Shown here in pieces: positions 21,827 to 33,204 of a stretch of 64,000 nucleotides of DNA. Both the position numbers and the translations under genes were made by a program. The stretch spans positions 15,847,443-15,911,442 of the forward strand of contig NC_003071.7 in NCBI RefSeq assembly GCF_000001735.4. The letters are read 5' to 3'. The notes under the pieces are model-generated. The model was not told the origin of the DNA. It saw only the letters and a program-made list of their open reading frames with translations, and did not search any database. The number at the start of each line of letters is the position of its first letter. Position 1 is the first letter of the stretch. The stretch comes from Arabidopsis thaliana. Taxonomy: Eukaryota > Streptophyta > Magnoliopsida > Brassicales > Brassicaceae.

Positions 21827-22582
21827 CTAAGATCCAATTTCATATCTCCCATCATTCTGCAAAGTCATATCATACACCTGAGAAGAAGAAGACCCTCCAT
21901 TTCTCAATCTCCCACCATTACCACGATTTTCAGTCCTCCTCTTACCTCCATCATCACCTCTCTTCCTCACCCTACGACCACGTAACTTCTTCCCAATTTC
22001 TTCATCTTTAACCTCACTCTCATCACCATCATCAACAACAGAGCTAGATGATAATCTACCATAAGGTTTAACACTATGAACAACACCTTTAGGAAAAAAC
22101 CTAGCAGAAGGCAAATCATCAACACTCTCAAACAATTGAGGACCATCTCTATCAGTCCATAAATCAAATCCACCAGGTTTCTGAAACCGATCCGCGAGTA
22201 CTTTAACTTGCTCATCAGCACAAACTGAGAATAGATTCGGTGGTTTATGAATCGGTTCCCATGGTCGTTCTAGCTCAGCCACCGCCGCTTTTAGCTCGGC
22301 GCGTTTTCGCATCTCGTAGATCTGACGTTCTCTGCATAACCTTGCTTTGAGAAGCTGTTTCTGTTTCTTCGCTTGCATCCTTTTCCATTGCCATTTTGAT
22401 ACACCGCCGGGGAAAGTTCTCGGACCACCGCCCATACGGATGACTGTTGATTTCCGTGGCTGTGTTGGAGAGGGTTTGAGAGATAGGAGAGAGAGCTTTG
22501 ATTGGAGAGAATTGAGGTCCGGTGAGAAGAACGATGTTGATTTGAAGCAGGAGAGGTTAATTCCGATCATCGTCGCCGCCAT
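21827..22582 (-). CDS. EMB1513: EMB1513, plastid-targeted protein of unknown function, 251 aa
   Basis: Single exon. The first 45 residues are Ser/Leu/Lys-rich and acid-poor (SCFKSTSFFSPDLNSLQSKL), fitting a chloroplast transit peptide. The core (about 50-180) has a basic helical block (GGVSKWQWKRMQAKKQKQLL, RLCRERQIYEMRKRAEL), then LERPWEPIHKPPNLFSVCADE and GGFDLWTDRDGPQLFESVDD. The C-terminus is charged and low-complexity (RRVRKRGDDGGKRRTENRG). Gene order points to AT2G37920, an embryo-defective locus. I recall a copper-transport label on this locus, but the protein has no membrane segment and no metal motif, so the label probably leaked from the neighbouring COPT4 gene. It may act with plastid RNA or ribosomes, judging only by its basic core. 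Confidence 0.85.
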   Translation of the reverse strand: MAATMIGINLSCFKSTSFFSPDLNSLQSKLSLLSLKPSPTQPRKSTVIRMGGGPRTFPGGVSKWQWKRMQAKKQKQLLKARLCRERQIYEMRKRAELKAAVAELERPWEPIHKPPNLFSVCADEQVKVLADRFQKPGGFDLWTDRDGPQLFESVDDLPSARFFPKGVVHSVKPYGRLSSSSVVDDGDESEVKDEEIGKKLRGRRVRKRGDDGGKRRTENRGNGGRLRNGGSSSSQVYDMTLQNDGRYEIGS

Positions 22583-22815
22583 TGGAGCTGAGGAAGCCGA
22601 GCAAATTATTTTATCCGTTCCAGATTTTTTTTTTATTGTTCTTTAATATAAAATTGATTTTACAATTTTTAGGTTGACTTTTTCAGTCAACTCAATTTTC
22701 ACAAAATGTTACAAAACAACTCTCTTAATTATATTCGAATGCACACACACACATATCAAATCAATAACCAAAAAACATTCCATTCTCATAGGGTTTGGTT
22801 GGTTACACTCACAAG
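22583..22815. other. EMB1513 promoter and COPT4 3' flank
   Basis: A short AT-rich spacer of 233 bp between two genes on the minus strand, with a short CA repeat near 22741. It must carry both the COPT4 3' end and the EMB1513 promoter. Confidence 0.5.
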
Positions 22816-23253
22816 TTATTGAATATCCCTATTCCTAAACGCCCGCCCACGGAAAACAGCGAACCCAAGAGCATGCCCGAAAATCGCGGCTAGGAAAACA
22901 CCACCGTTGAAGGAAACAACAGCCAGAATCACTAGGTAGCTAAAGCCGGACTTGACGGTATACATAGCCGTGCGAAATGCAACTTTAGCAAGCTTATCGG
23001 CACCCTGTTTGATGGATGACGCGTCAGAGCACCGAGCAAGCCACTCAGCTAAGAACGCCAGAAAGAAGACGAAGATAAGTGCGAGTGCATACATCCCACG
23101 GTCAGAACCAGGCCAGCCTGAGAAGAGCACTTGGCAGTTGTAACCCCAATAGAATGTTGGGTGTAACAGTGACGGTCTATGTGGCGTTTGCGTTTGCGTT
23201 GTGGTGGTGGTGTTCCAAGCCTCTACTACGACAACGTTTTTGCTCGACAACAT
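22816..23253 (-). CDS. COPT4: COPT4, Ctr-family copper-transporter-like protein, 145 aa
   Basis: Single exon. Ctr/COPT proteins form trimers that move Cu(I) through a methionine-lined pore. Three membrane segments are visible: GMYALALIFVFFLAFLAEWL, FSYLVILAVVSFNGGVFLAA and the end with FGHALGF, which keeps the GxxxG packing motif of helix 3. The entry sequence HPTFYWGYNCQVLFSGWPGS is family-typical. The features that carry copper are missing: the N-terminus is Thr/His-rich with no Met clusters, and the helix-2 MxxxM motif (usually MLAVMSFN) reads ILAVVSFN. It is established that COPT4 lacks these motifs, so it may be a non-transporting subunit. Confidence 0.93.
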   Translation of the reverse strand: MLSSKNVVVVEAWNTTTTTQTQTPHRPSLLHPTFYWGYNCQVLFSGWPGSDRGMYALALIFVFFLAFLAEWLARCSDASSIKQGADKLAKVAFRTAMYTVKSGFSYLVILAVVSFNGGVFLAAIFGHALGFAVFRGRAFRNRDIQ

Positions 23254-25529
23254 CTCCTTTAATTTGGTGTAAAAAGAGAATTGGGATGTCGTTGTCGTAG
23301 TGGAAATAGGAGACTCGCTAGTCTTTGCCTATAAAAAGTGTTTCGTCTTGAGAGGAAGAGACTGGTCCTACTAAATTATATGCTATGTTCATGTTATGAA
23401 GCAAACTCAAGATTTGATTGTCGGATTTTTCTTTCGAAAAGCTACACCATGTCCATCAATAAACTATTTTTGGCCGTATATTTGTAATCAAAATTCGTTT
23501 TTAAACGTATATATAAATACATTGATGCACATATCATAAGCTAAGCTAGCTAACTAAAAGTAAAGTATCTTATGGTTTAATATGTTTTTTTGTCTACGTT
23601 AGAATATTTTCTTTGCTTTTTTATATAAATTTTATCACAAGCTATTGCAAGCAATAATAAAAATATTAAATAAAATATGCTAATAAAAACCAGTAATTTT
23701 ATTTTGATTCACTTAACAAGTAAATTAGTTATTTCCCCAAGCTTGTTTTCAAATAATCATCAATCTATTCTAGGCTATCTAGTGGTTAATTTGTTTTTAG
23801 ACTAGGGAACAATCGATCATATGATTAGTCGATATACGAAATTTTTTGATTATGTCAACAAAAAGTGACATAAAATTTTCAGTGATAAAGGTGAGCTAGC
23901 CCATGTTACAAGAGCTAAATACTAATCCGATCCCCTCGATTCAACAGAACATTTTTAAACTTATCCAATTTATTATTATATGCTTTACGTCAAGTTTGCG
24001 TTCTTCCACGAGAGAAGCCTTAACACATGATGGAAGAGTGTAATGTTGCCCATGCCAATTGCCAAGAAACAAACAACTATGCGTCTATGCTTATGGCGGG
24101 CACCGACTAGGCCACGTTCTCTATTTCACAAGTTTAACCGCGAACACACAAAAAACAAACAACCAAAAAAAAAAAAAAAAAAAAAACTTAAGATTATGAG
24201 TTTGAAGACTTGGATGCACGAAGCATAGCAACGTTGAAGGTGAGGAGAACGATCTTTAATGGGTATAGTCCACTTTCCATCATCTAACCTTTGTTTATAC
24301 GGATATTCCAACTCAAGTATAATCCACTTTAAACTTTTGTGATGAGTGAAAACTATTTCAAAACTACACTTTGCTTTTTTTATGCATTTCAAATTTCACT
24401 TTATTAATGTAAAGTGTATAAATATTTGAATAATTGGTTTTGAATCTAGATCTTAATGTCAAGGCACCTATAAAGAGAAAACATCAATTCAGTTGCAATT
24501 AAGGGCATGTAGCTATATACATTTTTTTGTTCTTCAGCCGAAACAGTACTTCAATAATGATTCAAAACACACACACAAAAAAAAAATAGATAGCGAAACA
24601 GTTATATCTTAGCCGGACCAAATTTTCCTATGAAATCACTGTCAGCTTTCTTACTCATTACCTCATGCGGCACTACCTTTGGACCACCCCGATTTGATAA
24701 TCACATCCAATAGATTTCACCACGACAAGGTACTCAAATCCTCTAACTAAATGTAAGAGGAAGAAGATACAATTACCAAATTCAGTAAACTAGAGAAAAC
24801 TTGCACTAAAATTATTATTTCTATAAGAAATGTTTTAAATATTTTAATTTATTAAATTAGAGTAAAAATGGATATTTAACGGAAGAGAGAGTGGAATAAT
24901 TAATAAAGAATTAAATCCAGTAGTAACAGAAAACTCAAGTGTTTGGACTTCAGTGGCAGTTTTAAGTACTTTGCTTCGGTCAGAATCCTTCAAACACTGT
25001 TTCTTCATCTCCCTTCGTCTTCTACCTTTTGATTTCGCGCCACCACGCTCCAACCTTTTCGTTTTCCTCTCACTGCTTTCTCCGATCTGCCTGAGTTTCT
25101 CCGTAAGTGGTCCCTAATTCCCACTTTTTCCTCTCTCTGGTTTGGTTTGGAGTGACAAAAAGAAAAGGGAAAGTTACAATTTCGTTTTCCTTTCTCTTTC
25201 TTCTTTGGTGATCCCATTGCTAAAATTTGCTGATTTCCTTGCAAAGGTTTCTGATTCTCCTAAGTTTTAGTTAGATCTGTGATCTACTGATATCCTCTAG
25301 AGCCTCAATTCTTCAAGAGACTGTTTAGCTTTTGCTAAGAATTGAGTATGAAGTACTGAATTGTGTAATTCCAATGAATTCTCTAGTGATATTTTTATGC
25401 TTAAACTTTATGTCTTTGTTATTGCAGAGTGGTTAGTGTAAAGGTGGATGAAGAAACTAAGATTTGGTTTAGTCCCTGAATGCAGTATAGAGTCATTGCT
25501 TTGAGGTTGCTGGTAATTATTCTACCACT
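23254..25529. other. COPT4 promoter, AT-rich spacer, DUF3527 leader
   Basis: 23254-24000 is the AT-rich upstream of COPT4. An A22 tract lies at about 24164-24186. From about 24960 the sequence is a CT-rich promoter and leader. A donor-like site near 25101 (CCGTAAGTGG) and an acceptor at about 25426 (ATTGCAG) suggest a leader intron just before the DUF3527 ATG. A 79-codon minus frame at 25005-25244 is a shadow of this CT-rich DNA. Confidence 0.45.
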
Positions 25530-27328
25530 ATGGTGAGGCAACAAAGAGCCTCTAAGGTTCATGAAGATAGACATCCCTTGTGTCAAGGTAAAGATGAGCT
25601 GGTGAAGCATGATATGTTGGATCCGCCAAGGTATCTTCGAAGAACGAAAGAAGATTTCCGCGGAAAGGCGCTGAGTTTTGGGGTTTTGGATTGGAAACAG
25701 TTTGAGAAATGGAAGGATACTAATGCAGATGGAACCAAAGAAGCGTGTTGTAGTTACGCGGAAACAGCTGCAAGTTCGTTGGAGCTAGATTTATCGACCG
25801 GTGTTGTCAAAAGATTGGAGGTAGATTCGAAGTCTCAACAAATGAGGAATCAGAGTTTCTCAGTTAGATCACAAGCATTTTCAGATGCAACGGATGCTGA
25901 TACAGTGATGAGAGTGGATCAAAAGGGAAAACGAGAGCATCAACTTCTGAGTATGAAGCAGAAAGAACTAAGTCATGCCTCTGAGCTTAGCTCGTGTATC
26001 TCTCCAGGATCAGAGAAATTTAGAACAGTTGAATGTCAAGACAGAAGGCATGATGTAGAAGGCGAGTGTTCAAGTCCGGTGAGTGTGATGGAAAGAAACC
26101 AAGAGAAACCATGCTTGTTGGATCAAAACATTCCCACAATGTCATCCAAAAAGGAAAGAGATCCTTCACCTAACAGGCGGTTTAGCTTCAGTTTTAGTCA
26201 GATGAGTAGAAGTTTCAGTTCCAAAGAAAGCTCATCGTCATTGTCAAGCACATCTCATGCTTCAGCTAAATCAGGTCCTTTGACATTCACCAACTCAGTT
26301 TACACCACTCACTCGACCAGAACAAAGTCTAATGGTCACAACAGAACTAGATCAGGTCCTATATTGAAACCCAAGACCGAAAAAAATAATGTACCATCAT
26401 TACAAGTGGCTTCAAAACCTTCCAACACAAGACCACCAACCAAGGAAAAGAAGCAAAGCAGCTCAAGAGTTCACGCTCTTTTACAATTCACATTGAGAAA
26501 AGGTATCAATCTGTTTCAGTTCGTTGTTGGAGACAACAGCAATAATGTTCTCGCAGCTACCATGAAGAGTTCAGATTCTTCTACACGGTCTTACACATTG
26601 TACACCGTCAACGAAGTAAAGAACAAGACCGGAAACTGGTTAAGCCGCCACAAGAACGAACATCCATTTGTACATACAATCATCGGCGAAATGAAGACTG
26701 TTACTACTTTTACTTCAGATTCATCAATCCACAAATCAGAAACTGTTTTGTTCGGTGTTGACTCGACTAATGAAGAGCTTGCAGCAATAGTTCAGACAAG
26801 AAACACAACTACAATAATACTCCCAAGTGGAGTTCACACATTGCCTAAAGACGGTAACAATTCTCCTCTCCCGTTGATTAACCGGTGGAAAACCGGTGGA
26901 GAATGTGACTGCGGTGGTTGGGACATCGGTTGCAAACTCCGTGTCCTGTCTTATAATCATACAAAGACTCAAACTTTGTCAAGCTTTCAATTGTTTGATC
27001 AGGTAAACTAACTTGTTCACTTCAAGCAGCTTTCGGGTATCGATGGTTTGAGTCATTTTTCAACAATTTGATTTGATTCTCACAGGAAAGAGACGAGCCA
27101 GCTTTCAAAATGGTGAGCCACGGCGATGAACTCCACTCTGTTGAGTTTGGCTCATCGATCTCTCTCTTGGAAGCGTTCTTTATTTCGTTAGCAGTAACTA
27201 GTCATCAGAGTTGGTGTCAGGAGGAAGAAGAAGAAGAAGTGGTTGTGATCGGAGATTGTCTGTTAAAGAGAGAAACACCGGCGAAGTACGCAACGAACCC
27301 ACCGGTTTCTCCAATCGGTCGGGTCTAG
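25530..27328 (+). CDS. DUF3527-domain protein, 571 aa, 2 exons
   Basis: Exons 25530-27002 and 27086-27328; the short intron would otherwise hit a stop after the donor. The N-terminal half is hydrophilic and disordered, with a conserved-looking start (DPPRYLRRTKEDFRGKALSF, GVLDWKQFEKWK) and Ser-rich stretches (FSQMSRSFSSKESSSSLSS). From about residue 310 comes the DUF3527 domain: VHALLQFTLRKGINLFQFVV, YTVNEVKNKTGNWLS, ECDCGGWDIGCKLRVL, and SHGDELHSVEFGSSISLLEA. No enzymatic motif is visible and the family has no agreed function. Gene order suggests AT2G37930. Confidence 0.88.
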
Positions 27329-29726
27329 AGGCAGAGAGAGTTGGGCTTAGACAGTGTTGGATCTGGTTTGGGCTGGGCTTTAATATAATTGTAATTAAGA
27401 ATTACATGGCATAATTAATCGTTTAGAATTTGGGTAATGTACAAAATAGTGAAATGCATTTATGAATAATATAGTGCTTATGGTTTTTCCTATAGTCCTT
27501 TGAAAAAAATCGAACTGAAATTATTTTCAGAAAAACTCATTTCGAGACGTTTTTTCGGTTGAATCAAAACTATTTTAGATTTTAGTATTTGATGATAAAA
27601 GGAATAGAGAGGCATGTGAGGAAGAAACCGTATTTGACAGACATGCTTCGCTGCATTACCCTACGTACTCACATGCTTCTCCAAATCATATTCCTCCACG
27701 TGTAGTGTTTTTTTCTTCTTTCTCAATTAGATATAGTTAAACCTTAATTAAGTTTTGTTAAGATTTGCAAATTGGCCACTTACTTAACTCTGGTTACCCC
27801 GACATTACCTTCGAAATTTTAAATTAAAGCGTCAATAACGGTTGGTGGGTTTCATCTCGTGACCACTGACTACTTTTTAGTTTTACTTACTGAACAAAAA
27901 AGCTCTTTATCAGAATTTTGAATATACCACTTGTTTCCTATTTCGGATAAATTGATCATATAAAATTATAAAGTAAAGGTTTTTCTCTTAGAAGATAAAT
28001 TTTTTTTCTCCAAATTTGCATACCATTTAAAAAATGAAAAAGACTCTTTTAAAACAAAACACAGGCTGGGACTGATAATATGATATTCTAGAATCTTTCC
28101 TGAAAAAGAAAACTTACATAGAAACTTCTTCTTACTATGAACTTTTTGTAAAAGAAAAAAAAAGGTTCGAAATGAGTGAAAATGATTTTAACGTGCATTA
28201 AACTTGTTTGATATGAATCAATTCATGTAATAGGATTGAATGCTGATAGTAACATCATACTTATTTTCTGACAATAATTTAATAAATGAGTACACTTGTT
28301 CTAAAGTTCTCTTTGAGAATTCTAGAATACAAGTCTGCTTAATCAAAAGGCTATTTTAAGATAAATGAATTTTTAAAAAGGTTAAGAAAACGTATGAAAG
28401 ACTTACTGTGATGGACATATCAATCGACAGTTATTGGGAGTTTTTTTTTGGAGTAGCAAAGAAATGTAAGAAAAAATAATGAGAAGAAGATAAAAGCCAA
28501 AGTTGTGAGGCTTGTCGGACCAAAAATGGCCAAAATGCTAGCAATCCTTGAAAACAAGTGATGGTAACTGGAACACCAAAATTTAATGGGTTGATTGAAT
28601 CATTGAAAGATTTGACTTTCAATATTTTTGATATTTTCCTAAGGAGACTTTTATGACTTTTCTTTCATTAGTCTCTCTAGCCAAATTTGTTTTGCACGGC
28701 TCACATTTTGCCTTCAACAATTTTCATTACTTGATCTAACATAGTTACTTCTTAAAAAGGCAAAACAAAATTTACTTTAATAGCTGAGTTTCTTTTTTGT
28801 TTCTTTACCATTTAAATCATATAGAATGGCTAACCATATTTGAAATAGTATTGAATCGAATGTATCTACCATTAGACCACCATGAATGATTTCATTTATA
28901 CTCATGTATTTTACAGTTTGTTAAGTTGATTCATATACTAATTTAACAACTGATAATTGTTACACATCCATTAAGCTTTCATCAATACTTAAATTAATAG
29001 CAAAAATGAATAATTAACAGCTAAATACACCCAAATTTTACAGAAATATTCTACTCCTACAATTTCTACCAGTCACTACTCTCTAATTTTGGTATAAAAA
29101 TCATATAGCTCACTATATAACAGCTATCAACCTGTAATATATAAATTCTGATAATTAATATTGGAGAATTTAGTCTAATTAGCTAAACATTTTATTCGTA
29201 TAAAGAAACTTTTTTTTTCCTCGTATAAATTCTAATTTTCGTTTCGTGGTTTGAATTATACTTTTTTTGTTTTTATATATAATAATTTTCAATTCAACCG
29301 TTTCTCCGTGTTGAACTCTAGGCCTTTTTAATCTATGCCTTCATTTCTCAGATTCTTCTAAAGAAAAATTTCGCTTTTCTCTCTACTTCAAAACTTTTGA
29401 TAATCTTCTTTAAACTTTCTTCTTCGATCTCTCTTTGTTAACTTTCTTTCGTTACGTCTCTCTCGTTCTCGTTATTTCTTATTCTCAGATCTTGGATTCA
29501 CGACCATCTCGATCGTTGACCGTCGAATTTGGGTTCGGCTAAAAATCCAATCTTTTTTTTTCCGGTGAGAAGCTCGAGAGAGTATATAATTTAATAAAGG
29601 GTACGTACGATTTTGGTTGAGTGTTTTGATGATGTTGACCCAATTTGTTGGGGTGTGAAGTATACTTATGGAACTGATTGTCACAATACAAGAAGAACAA
29701 CATCATCAACAAACAAGAATAATAAG
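27329..29726. other. Long AT-rich spacer and IPCS2 leader
   Basis: 27329-29300 is AT-rich with no frame or motif I trust. From about 29340 the sequence becomes CT-rich (TTTCTTCTTCGATCTCTC and similar), the usual look of a transcription-start region. A splice may also lie in the 29340-29720 leader of IPCS2, but I could not fix it. Confidence 0.45.
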
Positions 29727-31969
29727 ATGACACTTTATATTCGTCGTGAATCTTCCAAGGTTCGTTGGTTTTTTCTCTTAATCCTAAGTCGAATCCTGGG
29801 TTTTTCAGATTTTTGACTGATTTGGGCTCTTTTGTTTGATAGCTATGGAAGAGATTTTGCTCTGAGATATCGACGGAGATTGGTCTTCTTGCTGAGAACT
29901 GGAAATATCTTCTCGCTGGTCTTATCTGTCAGGTTTCACCATCTTAAAACTCTATACTTTGATTCATTACTGAGAACTTTGATATGTTAGATTCGAGAGC
30001 TTTTGTAGATTTCAGAATAATTGGATCGATATTTCTTATGATGAGTGTTTAATGATGGCTGAAATGGAAAACTTAGGATACTTGTAATTATGATTGTTTT
30101 GTTAATTGTTATACATAGTAACTTTTATGAGAAAGTTTGTGCCTTTGCTTTCTCAGCTGAAACATGTGTGTTGGGTTTCGTTTTGAGTTCAACAATGTAG
30201 CATCTCCCATCTTGAGTTTCTTATGTGCAGTACATTCATGGTTTAGCTGCTAAAGGAGTTCATTATATTCATCGCCCGGGACCGACACTTCAGGATCTTG
30301 GCTTCTTTCTTCTTCCGGTTTGTCTCTTAGATATATTATCAGCTTAGCTATATGCTCTGTCCTGAGTTCACTATTCATCGGATTAGAATTGATGTCTTAC
30401 TATTGCTTTGGTTTTTCCATTGTATAGGAGCTTGGTCAAGAGAGAAGCTACATAAGTGAAACCGTGTTCACTAGTGTGTTTCTTTCGTTTTTCCTGGTGA
30501 GTCTTTCGATTCTTGATAGTTTCCTCAGTATTCTAAGATTTATGTACGATTTGGCTCTCTTTCTGGTTATATGTTCTTAGTAATAGCTAAATCTTACTGT
30601 GACAGTTTTTGTATCAGATCAGCCATTACATTAGTACATTTCGATATTAACACTCCTTGTGCTTCTCTCTTGCAGTGGACTTTCCATCCATTCATTCTGA
30701 AAACCAAAAAGATATACACCGTTTTGATATGGTGCAGAGTTCTAGCATTCTTAGTTGTAAGTTCCTGCCTTAATAGTTATCGCTAGAACTATAATTTAAG
30801 CTTGTTGAGATTACTTTGTCTTGTTAATATTGAAGTTTATTGATGTTTCTGTTTTCAGGCCTGCCAGTTTCTCCGTGTTATAACTTTCTATTCAACTCAG
30901 CTTCCTGGCCCTAACTATCACTGCCGTGAGGTAAATCAACTGAGATACGTACATACACAATGTCTCATCTGTCTAATCGGTTAAGCTTAATTTTGCGCAC
31001 TTTTTTCTATAGGGCTCTAAAGTTTCTAGGTTGCCATGGCCCAAAAGCGCTCTTGAGGTTCTCGAGATTAACCGTGAGTCTACTACATATTTCTCTTTCC
31101 CCAGTCCTAGATTGTGTTTACAGGCATTTCTTTGTTTGTTTATGTTCTCATGTGATGACTTTGATCTCATCAGCTCATGGGGTGATGTATGGATGCGGAG
31201 ACCTGATTTTCTCATCGCACATGATATTCACTCTAGTCTTTGTCCGTACTTACCAGAAATATGGCACTAAAAGGTAAAACTTCTTTTGGCAACATCTTAA
31301 AGGCTTCTCTGTAAATCACATCTCTGCATCATTCTTTTGTTTATCCCATATCTCAGGTTCATAAAGCTGTTTGGGTGGCTCACTGCAATTGTGCAGAGCC
31401 TCTTGATCATTGCCTCTCGTAAACATTACAGTGTCGATGTAGTTGTTGCATGGTATGTTTTACTATCACACAAAAACTGACCCAATAAACATTTTCACTG
31501 AATACAGAGAGATATATTGACTTGTTGTGTTGATTCTTCCACTGTTTAGGTATACTGTGAATTTGGTGGTGTTCTGTCTAGACAAGAAATTACCAGGTTT
31601 GATCTCATAACCTTCTTCACTGAAGCTTAACACTATTTGTCTTATTTTTGCGGAGACATGGTTTCTCATATCTTCCTCAAACGTCAATACCACAGAATTA
31701 CCAGATCGGACTGCTGTGTTGCTCCCAGTAATCTCAAAAGACAGAACAAAAGAAGAGAACCACAAGCTGTTGAATGGAAACGGTGTTGACCCTGCTGATT
31801 GGGTACGCATCTGCATCTGTGTTTGTTCTCCTTCTTAATCTGAACAAATCCAATAGTTTGGTCTTAAAATGTTTTTTGTTGGTGCGGGTTGTAGAGACCG
31901 AGGGCTCAGGTGAACGGGAAGATTGACAGCAACGGAGTTCACACGGATAACACAATGAATGGCGCGTGA
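29727..31969 (+). CDS. IPCS2: Inositol phosphorylceramide synthase (IPCS2), 305 aa, 12 exons
   Basis: Makes inositol phosphorylceramide from ceramide and phosphatidylinositol in the Golgi/TGN, a branch point of plant sphingolipid metabolism. Exons 29727-29759, 29843-29932, 30231-30317, 30428-30496, 30676-30756, 30859-30930, 31013-31073, 31174-31273, 31357-31452, 31550-31596, 31696-31802, 31895-31969, all in frame. About six hydrophobic segments are seen. The catalytic lipid-phosphatase-like motifs are present: [10 protein letters not shown] (motif C2, with its His) and [10 protein letters not shown] (motif C3, His and Asp). The tail after LDKKLP is hydrophilic. Loss of IPCS2 (ERH1) raises ceramide and enhances RPW8-type cell death; that is literature, not visible here. 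Confidence 0.95.
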
Positions 31970-33033
31970 AAAGATCTAATTATATGAAAAGATGGACAGC
32001 AACAGTGTGTAGTTTTTATCTGCTGTGATGAAGAAAATATCACAATTCTTGGCTTAAGATTTCCTTGTAAGCATTTTTTGTTATAGACTTTACAACAGTA
32101 GTCATGGATATTGTTAGCCCGTGCCACTCCGGTTTTCTGGAATTGGCAACCCACAAATGATTGTCGTCTGTGATATTAATATATATACCCAACTATATTG
32201 TGGAAAAAAAAAACAAATACCCAACTATATAAAATATATCATGATTACATGACTATATAAAAATCATCATCAACTTGCTAGAACTCGAATTACATGGGTA
32301 AAGGTCCTGTTATTTTGAGTCATTAAGTAGACAAGAATTGGTGTTTCTTTTGTTCTAGTAGATCAAGTCTCAATTGTATTCGGATCTTGAGTTATGCGGT
32401 GTTGTTTTTCCAGCACGGGAGAGGAGGAGGTTATGGGTTGGTTTTATAACGATTCAAGAGTGCGGAGGTGACTAGCTGAGTTTCGAGGAGTCTCGGGAAA
32501 AGGGAAGACGAACAAGAATGTTGTTAGCCTTCTTTACAGTGGTAGAAACCTCTATGATTTGTTTCGTTGACCAAATTCTTTTGCCTCACTCATTGTATGA
32601 TCAAAGAAAGTGAAATTTTGTACCCATAATTAGTCGCATTCGGTTATCCATTCGGTTCCGGTTATATTCATTCGGTTATCAGTTTTTTCGGTTCTAAAAT
32701 TTAGTATCCATTCGGTTATATCGAAAGTTCGGTTCGGTTTTGGTTCTTTCGGTTTTAAAATTTAATATCCATTCGGTTATTTTGCTTTGAATATTTTCGG
32801 TTATTTTTAGATATTTTCGATTATTTTTAGATATTTTCGGATATTTTTGGTTATTTTTGAATATGTTTACTATTTTATATATATTTCGATTATTTTTTAA
32901 TTATTTAGTATAGAAATAACTAATATTTTTGAAAATATATTTATATTTCGGATATTTTCGGTTACCCAAAATATTTCAGTTATTATCTATTTGGTTTCAG
33001 TTCTTTCGGTTATATAATTTACTATCCATTCGG
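31970..33033. other. IPCS2 3' flank and first TTCGGTT-rich island
   Basis: 31970-32630 is 3' flank with no gene. The repeat island starts at about 32636 and is listed separately. Confidence 0.5.
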
Positions 33034-33105
33034 TTATTTTTCAATTTTTGGTTCGGTTCGGTTATTTTTGTTTCGGTTCGGTACATTCGGTTCTTGTTGT
33101 TTCCT
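32636..33105 (+). repeat. Degenerate TTCGGTTA/TTCGGTT repeat island
   Basis: About 470 bp made of imperfect units of TTCGGTTA, TTCGGTTC, ATCCATTCGGTTA and ATATTTTCGGTTATTT. Unit length drifts, so this is an old microsatellite or minisatellite type array rather than a fixed-length satellite. A similar island lies at 37042-37680 with the complementary (CCGAAC-rich) strand on top. Confidence 0.8.
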
Positions 33106-33204
33106 ATGGAAATCATCATGACCCTCTTGCTGAGCAGCTAAGAGTCCAATACTAACGGAAACTGCGAGGAGGAACCAGAGGAGGAAGGCTAGAAGACTGG
33201 CCAT
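33034..33204 (-). CDS. Small secreted-peptide-like ORF, 56 aa
   Basis: Minus-strand frame from an ATG in good context (GCTGAATGGCC). It starts with a classic signal peptide (MASLLAFLLWFLLAVSVSIG, cleavage likely after LLA near residue 23) and continues with a short hydrophilic part QQEGHDDFHRKQQEPNVPNR. The last 20 or so residues (Asn/Arg/Glu/Lys-rich) are written by the TTCGGTT repeat island, so the original C-terminus may have been replaced. The upstream 250 bp are CT-rich like a leader. A second, decayed copy with a matching upstream and the start MANLLANFLRFL lies at 33826-33882, which argues that this was once a real gene. I do not recognise the peptide family. No cysteine pattern is present. 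Confidence 0.4.
   Translation of the reverse strand: MASLLAFLLWFLLAVSVSIGLLAAQQEGHDDFHRKQQEPNVPNRNKNNRTEPKIEK

Noticed and set aside
21827-22582. Copper-transport role for EMB1513
   Set aside because: No membrane segment or metal motif in the protein. The label more plausibly belongs to the adjacent COPT4 gene.
32636-33105. Possible CRISPR-like or satellite array
   Set aside because: Units vary in length and there are no unique spacers of constant size. It is a degenerate short-motif repeat in plant nuclear DNA.
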